DNA from: Candidatus Omnitrophota bacterium
GTDB taxonomy: Bacteria; Ratteibacteria; UBA8468; B48-G9; DSTR01
Direction of reading: 5' to 3'
DNA: 10,134 nucleotides
NCBI GenBank assembly: GCA_023818865.1
Contig: JAMWDF010000074.1
Coordinates: 1 to 10,134, forward strand
Shown in pieces: positions 4,338 to 10,134 of this stretch. The first letter of the stretch is position 1. Every line of letters starts with the position of its first letter. The notes under the pieces are model-generated. The model did no database searches. It was given only the letters and a program-made list of their open reading frames with translations, and had not been told where the DNA came from. The translations under genes and the position numbers were made by a program.

Positions 4338-6560
4338 ATGACACCGGATAAAACTATGAACTGGGAAAAATTAAGGCACTTGTTTCCCTTCGGCTCACAT
4401 CTTTGCCGGGAACCGATGCCGGAGATGTCAGAACTGAAACGGGATATGGAAAACTTAAAAGTCCATGGTTTTAATCTAATAAAACTACAGGAACACTGGA
4501 TGGTAAACGAACCAGCCGAGGGTCAGTACAATTTTTCTCTCCTGGAGGAGCTGATTGATTATGCCGGGAAACTGGATTTAGCCGTTTACCTTGGGTTGAC
4601 CTGTCAGCAAGCGCCTTTCTGGCTTTACCAAAAGCACCCAGATATCAGAATGGTAGGAAAAAATGGTTTACCCTTAAGTTACTTGGCTAACTCCACCCTC
4701 CCCTCTGATGGCAAACCTGGTCCTTGTCCGGATCATCCAGCCGTAAAAGAAGCGGAAAATCGGTTTATTGCTAAATTAGTTTCTACTTTGGGCAAGTACC
4801 GAAATATCCTAGTCTGGAACACCTGGCAAGAAATTGGCTACTGGGCAGAAGGCATTACCGGGCAGTCAGTCTGTTACTGCCAGCACACTCTCAACTTTTT
4901 CTGGCAATACCTGAAAGAAAAATACAAAGACCTTGATAACCTTAATCGGTGCTGGAAAACCAGGTATCTTGACTGGCCCTATATCAGTCCCAGCCGAGCT
5001 GCCGGGACCTATTTTGAGATTCAGACTTTGGAGTGGAACTACTTCATAGAAAATGTTCAGATAGCCGCTTGTTTGAAAAGACGCTACCAGGTGATCAAAG
5101 AAAATGACCCGGAGTGCCGACCAGTTTTTGCCCATAAAGGAACGCCTTCAATCGGGTCAGCCGTTGACTGGACCTATGCGCGGTGTCAGGATTTCCTGGG
5201 CTCTTCTAACTATCCAGCCTGGACCCGCAGCCACCCCTGGGATGATGGTTCTCCCCCAGCTCAGGAGAAACCCAGGAAATTTTATTCCCTTTTTTCGGAA
5301 ATGTACGACGGCTGTGGGCTGAAATTTGATTATTTGCGTTCCTGCCAGGTTGACGGAAATCCTGTCTGGGCAGCTGAATTCCAGGGAGGACCGGTGGTTA
5401 CTGGTCTTCACCAGGGGAAAATACCCTCACCTCAGGATATTCGTCGGTGGGTTCTTTCCTGTTTGAGTACCGGGGTCACCGGGATCTGTTTCTGGGTGAC
5501 CAGGGCGGAAATTTTGCCTCCAGAAATCAATGGTTTTGGCTTACTGGATAGTCTCGGAGAAACTACAGAAAGATTTGAAGAAGCGTCCAGAATTGGCCGG
5601 GCCTTAAGCCAATTTGCCAATTTGTTTTCCCAACCTAACTATCCGCAGGCAGCGGTGGGGATATTGATTGATGAACTAAACTACCAGGGCTGCCGACTAT
5701 TAGACCGAGCAGAAAACCACCTGGTTTACGCTATTAGGACTTGGCACCGGCTTCTCTGGGGAAATAACATCCTGGTTGATTTTATCAGTTTGTCTCATGA
5801 CCAGCAGAAGCTGTCTCAGTACAAGACGCTGATCTTGCCTTTCCCATTTTTTCTCTCGGAGGAAAATGGAGAAATGCTTACCAATTATGTCCAGCAGGGA
5901 GGCCATCTTATCAGCGGACCATGCCCTGGGAGAATTAATGAGTACGGTTTTTGTCCCCGGGGAGAGATTTCCAGGCAAGCCAGCAAACTCTTTGGGGTCA
6001 GTCATGAAAGTTTAACCATGGTGGCTGAACCAGGCAGAAACAACCGCTGTTCTTTTCCAGAAAGAACCTGGGGGGAATACCTCCAGGCTGAATGGCTTAC
6101 TGGCATTGGTCCGTTAGTTGGACAGAGAATCTGGCCTTACTTTTATCTGGAGACATTTCTACCCAAGGCCGCAGTCCCCTGCTTGAAATACAAGAAAAAA
6201 ATTGCCGGAACAGTGAGGAAACAAGGAAACGGTACTGCTTGGCTTCTAGGCACTATGGCCAATTATGGGGTCACTGCCTATCGCCGAGAAGAGAATTCCG
6301 CCGCCCTGCTATCTATTCTAAAACGCTGCGGGATAACTCCTGATTATCCAGGAAAACTTATCCGGCGCCGCCGGATAGGAAGAAACCAGGAAGCCTGGTT
6401 TTTTATCAACCCAGGGAGAAAAACTATCCAGGAAAAGGTGAAAATAAGTGAATGGAGGAAAGTGGAAACTATCTTTGGAGAAAAAATCCCGGTAATTCAC
6501 GGGTGGATGATGTTAAAGGTTAGACCGCTGGAAGTGAAAGTTCTAATTTTAAGCAGATAA
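4338..6560 (+). CDS. GH42-like beta-galactosidase
   Basis: This is a 740-residue glycosidase with the domain order of family GH42: a TIM barrel (about 10-420), a trimerisation domain with a glutamine-amidotransferase fold (about 435-640) and a C-terminal beta domain (about 655-740). GH42 enzymes remove beta-galactose or related residues with retention. The likely acid/base is Glu165 in WNTWQEIGYW and the likely nucleophile is Glu347 in WAAEFQGG. Glu165 is preceded by Gln, not the Asn usual in this clan. Cysteines at 130, 179 and 181 match GH42 zinc ligands, but the fourth position is Thr184. No signal peptide is seen, so it is probably cytoplasmic. AAGGAG (4324-4329) lies 8 bases before the ATG, favouring Met1 over Met7. 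It leads a three-gene operon, with the next start 12 bases after its stop. Beta-galactosidase is the family default; the true substrate may differ. Confidence 0.85.
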   Translation: MTPDKTMNWEKLRHLFPFGSHLCREPMPEMSELKRDMENLKVHGFNLIKLQEHWMVNEPAEGQYNFSLLEELIDYAGKLDLAVYLGLTCQQAPFWLYQKHPDIRMVGKNGLPLSYLANSTLPSDGKPGPCPDHPAVKEAENRFIAKLVSTLGKYRNILVWNTWQEIGYWAEGITGQSVCYCQHTLNFFWQYLKEKYKDLDNLNRCWKTRYLDWPYISPSRAAGTYFEIQTLEWNYFIENVQIAACLKRRYQVIKENDPECRPVFAHKGTPSIGSAVDWTYARCQDFLGSSNYPAWTRSHPWDDGSPPAQEKPRKFYSLFSEMYDGCGLKFDYLRSCQVDGNPVWAAEFQGGPVVTGLHQGKIPSPQDIRRWVLSCLSTGVTGICFWVTRAEILPPEINGFGLLDSLGETTERFEEASRIGRALSQFANLFSQPNYPQAAVGILIDELNYQGCRLLDRAENHLVYAIRTWHRLLWGNNILVDFISLSHDQQKLSQYKTLILPFPFFLSEENGEMLTNYVQQGGHLISGPCPGRINEYGFCPRGEISRQASKLFGVSHESLTMVAEPGRNNRCSFPERTWGEYLQAEWLTGIGPLVGQRIWPYFYLETFLPKAAVPCLKYKKKIAGTVRKQGNGTAWLLGTMANYGVTAYRREENSAALLSILKRCGITPDYPGKLIRRRRIGRNQEAWFFINPGRKTIQEKVKISEWRKVETIFGEKIPVIHGWMMLKVRPLEVKVLILSR
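6359..6377. repeat. 19-bp perfect palindrome inside the GH42-like gene
   Basis: TATCCGGCG (6359-6367) and CGCCGGATA (6369-6377) are exact inverse complements around a single C at 6368. It falls in codons for a Leu-Ile-Arg-Arg-Arg-Arg-Ile stretch near the C-terminus. It could be a DNA-binding site, an mRNA hairpin with a tight loop, or a by-product of CGG/CGC arginine codons. Confidence 0.4.
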
Positions 6561-6572
6561 CGACAGGGAAAA

Positions 6573-8483
6573 ATGGAAAATCTACCCCTCCCCTATCTCC
6601 GGCTAAAATCGCTTGGCCAGACCGCCTGGCAGACAGCAGACAGAAGAATCGCTAAGATTAAAACCCCAGAGGATATATTTGCTTACCAGGAAGTTTTGAA
6701 AGATAAATACCGCCGGATTTTTGGACCATTGGGCGACTCAGTTAGGCCCCCAGAATACTCCCTGAGAGAAAAGTTCTCTTACCAGGGCGTTGATGTCTCT
6801 CAGGTCATCCTGACGGCCCCAGCCGGGTATCAGATTTCCGGACTATTGTTTCTCCCGGAGCGCTGGAAAACAAACCTTCCTGGGCTGGTCTGGGCTTCTG
6901 GACATAATGAAGAGGCATCCTTTAACAAGGATTATCTTCGGTTTTGTCTTCTCTCCGCCAAATGCGGATTCGCTGTCTTTGCCTTTGACCCGCCAGGACA
7001 GGGATGTCGCCGGGAAGTTTTTCTTCCCCAGGATGACCCGGTTTACTGGTCACCCTGCAATCAACATCAGCATCTGGGTGTCATGAGCGCTCTGGCTGGC
7101 TATCAACTGGCTCATTTTTTTTCTTCTGACTGTGTTACCGCGGTAAGTTTCCTCAGCCACCGACCGGAAGTGAACAAGAACCAGATTGGCTTCGCTGGCC
7201 AGTCAGGGGGTGGACTTCAAACCTATCTGGCGATAGGCGCTGACCCAAGAATTAAGGTGGCTGTTCCCATGCAGGCTACTTCCACCCGTCGGGGGGCTTT
7301 TCAGCAACTGGTGGTCAGAGATATGGAGCAGTGCTTCTTCAATTGTTGGCGGGAAGGGATTGACCATCACGAGATGGCCCTTATCTTTGCGCCCAAGCCG
7401 ATCAGAATCGTGGCAGAGTTTGGCTATCAGGACCAGTTTGATGTTTACGCCAAGCTGAAGCCACTTTACCAAATTTTAGGCAAACCGGAAAATTTGGAAA
7501 TCGTCTCCGGTGGGCCGGAACACCGACTAGGACAAGCTGAGAGAGAACTGGCTCTTTCCTGGTTAGCCAAGCATCTACAACCACCTGGCAATCTCCAGTT
7601 TGACCTTGATTGCCAAGATTACCCAGCCTTCCATGCCATCTTGAAGCAGGCTCAGGCAAGAATAAACCTAAGGAGAAAAGGTATCCTTTCTGTCTGTGAG
7701 AAAATAATTCAGTCCAGTTCTTTGGCCTGGTCAGGAACCCCAGCCACCCTCAAGAAAATTCCTGCCCTGCGCCAGGCATTTCAAGCCAAGACTTGTTGTC
7801 TGGTTGACCTGCAGGGAAAAACTATTTCCAACCCAAAGGCAGGCGATTACTACCTGAAATTTTCCCCTGGCTACCGATTACCAGTCCGGTTTTCTTCAGG
7901 GGAAGGAAAAACTGGCACCGCGTTAGTAGTGGATGAAAAGGGGAAGGATAGCCGCTGGTCTATGAGTCAAGAGAAAAAACTGAGGAAAAAGGTTTCTCAG
8001 GTAATGGCCATAGATGTGTTTAACTGTGGGCAGTTACGCACTTGCCTCAAACCCTGTAAGAAAGGAATTTTCTTAAGTCGGTCCTGGCGTTATTACACGC
8101 CTGATATCTATCATGCCACTGACGCGTTTATGGCCGGTAGTTCTCCGCTGACCTTGGCAATGGAAGAGATAATGAGTCTTCTTGTTTCCCTGAAAGCCAC
8201 CAGAGACTCATTAATTTTTTCCGGGAGAGGCTGGCCAGCCGTCGGGTTGATTTTACTCAGCGCTATCTTGCCGAAAGTGGAAATTTGTCTGGCCGAAGGA
8301 ATTCCGAGCAGTTACCAGGGGCTGTTTGCTTCCGGTTACTTCTGGTTCAATATCAACCTGGTAATTCCTGGCTTTTTAAGGTATACTGATTTACCAGCGA
8401 TTATCTCAGCCAACAGGAAAACTCATTATTGCCTGAGAAGACTGCTTAAATCGCCTAAAAGGAGTAACTATGGCCCTTCTTGA
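6573..8483 (+). CDS. Two-module alpha/beta hydrolase, acetyl-xylan-esterase-like
   Basis: Residues 1-335 form an alpha/beta hydrolase like the acetyl xylan esterase (abhydrolase_7/CE7-related) proteins common in the PVC group. These cleave ester bonds, often acetyl groups on sugars. The catalytic set is visible: Ser211 in GFAGQSGGG, Asp287 or Asp290 in YQDQFD, and His317 in GGPEHRLG. FDPPGQG (138-144) and SHRPEV (195-200) are further family marks. Residues about 400-615 look like a second, decayed hydrolase module: AIDVFNCGQLR (479-489) takes the place of the usual Asp-x-x-Gly-x-Gly segment, and SGRGWPAVG (550-558) sits where a Gly-x-Ser-x-Gly elbow would be, so it has no nucleophile. There is no signal peptide. 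The start follows the GH42-like stop by 12 bases, with AGGG (6565-6568) as ribosome binding site. The acyl group and sugar are unknown. Confidence 0.8.
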   Translation: MENLPLPYLRLKSLGQTAWQTADRRIAKIKTPEDIFAYQEVLKDKYRRIFGPLGDSVRPPEYSLREKFSYQGVDVSQVILTAPAGYQISGLLFLPERWKTNLPGLVWASGHNEEASFNKDYLRFCLLSAKCGFAVFAFDPPGQGCRREVFLPQDDPVYWSPCNQHQHLGVMSALAGYQLAHFFSSDCVTAVSFLSHRPEVNKNQIGFAGQSGGGLQTYLAIGADPRIKVAVPMQATSTRRGAFQQLVVRDMEQCFFNCWREGIDHHEMALIFAPKPIRIVAEFGYQDQFDVYAKLKPLYQILGKPENLEIVSGGPEHRLGQAERELALSWLAKHLQPPGNLQFDLDCQDYPAFHAILKQAQARINLRRKGILSVCEKIIQSSSLAWSGTPATLKKIPALRQAFQAKTCCLVDLQGKTISNPKAGDYYLKFSPGYRLPVRFSSGEGKTGTALVVDEKGKDSRWSMSQEKKLRKKVSQVMAIDVFNCGQLRTCLKPCKKGIFLSRSWRYYTPDIYHATDAFMAGSSPLTLAMEEIMSLLVSLKATRDSLIFSGRGWPAVGLILLSAILPKVEICLAEGIPSSYQGLFASGYFWFNINLVIPGFLRYTDLPAIISANRKTHYCLRRLLKSPKRSNYGPS

Positions 8484-9198
8484 TATCCATTTCCGCTCAG
8501 AGGTCTTGCAAAAACAAGCCGCTATGTATGTGATTCTGCCAGAAAACAAAGAAATAGCCAATTTCCGAGTTGTTTACTTACTCCATGGCCTTTCCGATGA
8601 TTACACAATATGGTTACGCCGGACCAATGTGGAGAGATACGCCACCGATTACAATTTTGTCCTGGTGCTACCTGATACCGGCCGTTTCTTTTACACCAAC
8701 AGCCTGGATGGAATTTATCGGTATGAGGACCATATGCTGGAAGTGGTAAACTTCGTGGACCGCATTTTCCCCACAGTGAAATCAAATTATGGCCGGTGTC
8801 TCACTGGCAACTCCATGGGCGGATATGGTAGTCTGAAACTAGCGATCAAGCATCCCCACCTCTTCGGATCTGTTTCCGCCCATTCTTCCCTAACCGACAT
8901 CACTACCTGGATAGAGGGACCGCCTGGCCAGGAATTTTCCAGAATTTTCGGGAAACCCGTCCACCCAGAGAATGACCTTTTCCTTCTGGCGGAAAAGGCT
9001 AAAGACTGGCCGGCAGTCAGGTTAGATTGTGGTACTGAAGACATTCTCTTAGATCACAATCGCCGGTTTCACGCCCATCTGGAAAAGCTCAACCGGCCCC
9101 ATATCTATGAGGAATTCCCTGGCGGCCACGACTGGACTTACTGGGACCAACATGTCCAGGATTCTCTTCGGTTCCATGCCAGTTTAAAGGAGACTTAA
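8470..9198 (+). CDS. Esterase-D-type (CE1-like) alpha/beta hydrolase
   Basis: This is a 242-residue serine esterase of the PF00756 family, which includes tributyrin esterases, S-formylglutathione hydrolases, and acetyl- and feruloyl-esterases. The core is VVYLLHGLSDD (34-44), the nucleophile elbow GNSMGG with Ser115, Asp191 in CGTEDILLDHNRRF and His220 in FPGGHDW, so the catalytic triad is complete. The length fits single-domain cytoplasmic members, and the N-terminus (MALLDIHFRSEVL) is not a signal peptide. It overlaps the preceding gene by 14 bases. Its own AAGGAG (8459-8464), inside that gene, lies 5 bases before the ATG and fixes the start. Placement at the end of a glycosidase operon suggests removal of acyl groups from an oligosaccharide; simple formaldehyde detoxification is a less likely alternative. 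It ends 9 bases from the convergent oxidoreductase gene. Confidence 0.88.
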   Translation: MALLDIHFRSEVLQKQAAMYVILPENKEIANFRVVYLLHGLSDDYTIWLRRTNVERYATDYNFVLVLPDTGRFFYTNSLDGIYRYEDHMLEVVNFVDRIFPTVKSNYGRCLTGNSMGGYGSLKLAIKHPHLFGSVSAHSSLTDITTWIEGPPGQEFSRIFGKPVHPENDLFLLAEKAKDWPAVRLDCGTEDILLDHNRRFHAHLEKLNRPHIYEEFPGGHDWTYWDQHVQDSLRFHASLKET

Positions 9199-9207
9199 GC
9201 CCATCAC

Positions 9208-10134
9208 CTATTTCTTTTCTGCCTTCCACTGGCCTAGGGCTTCTAAGGCTACTACCAGAGATTTCCTCCCTTCTTTTCCATCCACCATTGGAGTCTGACT
9301 ATTCCCAATGCAGTCCACAAAATGCTGTAATTGAGCAGTGAAGGCTTTGAGAAGACTCCTGGAGGAATGCCGGCCAAGTTTCGTCTCTTTGCCCCCAGCG
9401 GTCTTCAGAGTGAACCAGCGGGGTTTTTTCTCCTGGTAGACGCCGAATGAAAGAATACCTTCCGGTCCAAGGGCGTCTATAGTGTAGGTACCACAAACTC
9501 CTTCCGGCAATCCCCAGGACCAGAAAAGATGAAGGCGGTCCCCGGAAGTGAAAAAAATGTCCACTGAACCGGTATCCGGGGCAGTACTTTTTTTGAAACG
9601 CCCCAGAGAACTTTTCACTTTCTTTACTTCACCAAAGGTGTAGATTGCAAAATCGTAAGTGTGGACTGCCCCATCCAGGAAAGGGCCACCCCCTTTTTCC
9701 CACTCAAAGTACCATGCTGCTTTTGGTCCGGAGCCCAAAGCCAATTGTCTCCAGATTACTGGATGGCCGATCATTCCAGAGCAGACCAGGTCCCGAAACT
9801 TTAGCCACTCCTCATCAAACCTGCGGACAAAGCCGATCTGAAGATTCACCTGATTTTGCCGGCAAACTTCAATCATTCTGTCCGCTTCCTTCAAGGTTCT
9901 AGCCATCGGTTTTTCGCAAAACACATGCTTGCCGGCTTCAGCCGCCGCCACCACTATTTTTTCGTGAAGATGAGTAGGTGTGGCGCAGATGATTGCCTCA
10001 ATCTCGGATAGCTCCAGCATTCTTCGGTAGTCAGTGAAGGTAAGTTCTATGCCAAAATCTTTTTTCACCCCGGCTAATGCTTCTTCCACCGGATCACAAG
10101 CCGCAATTACTTTCGCTTTTTTCACTCCCTTCAT
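9208..10134 (-). CDS. Gfo/Idh/MocA-family oxidoreductase, N-terminus outside window
   Basis: This is an NAD(P)-dependent sugar or polyol dehydrogenase of the Gfo/Idh/MocA family. The visible part begins at a Met at 10134-10132 that aligns with the middle of the Rossmann fold (VIAACDP, then ICATPTHLH). The glycine-rich GxGxxG strand that should come 20-30 residues earlier is missing, so the Met is almost certainly internal and the gene is cut by the window edge. HVFCEKPMART carries the conserved Glu-Lys-Pro, with Lys at 9910-9912. GGGPFLDGAVHTYDF holds the Asp and His of the catalytic region. The C-terminal beta-sheet domain is complete and the stop is TAG (9210-9208). It is convergent with the esterase. 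Members oxidise, reduce or epimerise myo-inositol, glucose, galactose derivatives or similar sugars; the substrate here cannot be told. Confidence 0.9.
   Translation of the reverse strand: MKGVKKAKVIAACDPVEEALAGVKKDFGIELTFTDYRRMLELSEIEAIICATPTHLHEKIVVAAAEAGKHVFCEKPMARTLKEADRMIEVCRQNQVNLQIGFVRRFDEEWLKFRDLVCSGMIGHPVIWRQLALGSGPKAAWYFEWEKGGGPFLDGAVHTYDFAIYTFGEVKKVKSSLGRFKKSTAPDTGSVDIFFTSGDRLHLFWSWGLPEGVCGTYTIDALGPEGILSFGVYQEKKPRWFTLKTAGGKETKLGRHSSRSLLKAFTAQLQHFVDCIGNSQTPMVDGKEGRKSLVVALEALGQWKAEKK

Noticed and set aside
5700..6005. 101-codon minus-strand reading frame opposite the GH42-like gene
   Set aside because: It is antisense to a clear trimerisation-type domain, with no family motif or promoter; length alone is not enough.
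6573..8483. Glucuronoyl esterase (CE15) as the identity of the two-module hydrolase
   Set aside because: The nucleophile motif is GQSGGG, not the GCSRxGK type typical of CE15.
10040..10134. Met at 10134 as the genuine start of the oxidoreductase
   Set aside because: The family needs a glycine-rich strand about 20-30 residues before this point, so the gene must continue beyond the window.
1..10134. Mobile element, CRISPR array, tRNA or toxin-antitoxin pair
   Set aside because: No transposase or integrase motif, regularly spaced repeats, cloverleaf or paired small genes could be found on either strand.

Overview
The window looks like bacterial chromosome, with moderate GC by eye, Shine-Dalgarno-led genes and recognisable sigma70-type promoters. 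A prepilin start with the core GFTLIELLVVIAIIAILAA followed by MLLPAL after a 40-residue leader, next to glycoside hydrolases and acetyl-xylan-esterase-like hydrolases, is typical of the PVC group (Lentisphaerota, Verrucomicrobiota, Planctomycetota) and of related uncultivated phyla such as Omnitrophota. This assignment is an inference. I see no tRNA, rRNA, CRISPR array, transposase or phage gene.

Layout. (1) 1-192, minus: the start of a type II/IV pseudopilin gene that runs off the left edge, behind a near-consensus promoter (206-234). (2) 193-515: a 323-base region between divergent genes. It holds an 11-bp inverted repeat 141 bp across, a weak promoter candidate, a hairpin and an apparent 18-codon leader ORF whose stop overlaps the next start as ATGA. 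(3) 516-3053, plus: an 845-residue GHL6-like glycosidase. (4) 3060-4133, minus: a PfkB kinase of 2-keto-3-deoxygluconate (KDG) kinase type, convergent with the glycosidase and 6 bases from it. (5) 4134-4337: a divergent control region with a good kinase promoter and a TATAAT facing the other way. (6) 4338-9198, plus: a tight three-gene operon of a GH42-like beta-galactosidase, a two-module alpha/beta hydrolase and an esterase-D-type hydrolase. (7) 9208-10134, minus: a Gfo/Idh/MocA oxidoreductase cut by the right edge.

How the genes may work together (inference). Two glycosidases, two serine esterases, an NAD(P)-dependent sugar oxidoreductase and a KDG-type kinase make up a carbohydrate breakdown locus. 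None of the complete enzymes shows a signal peptide, so it would act in the cytoplasm on imported, probably acylated oligosaccharides. The esterases would remove acyl groups, the glycosidases would cleave sugars, the oxidoreductase would oxidise or epimerise a monosaccharide, and the kinase would phosphorylate a keto-deoxy acid or related sugar. No transporter or regulator lies in the window, and the substrate cannot be named.

The most notable points are the candidate coupled leader ORF, unusual active-site or metal-site residues in the GH42-like enzyme, an apparently dead second hydrolase module, and a kinase that has lost usual KDG-kinase motifs.
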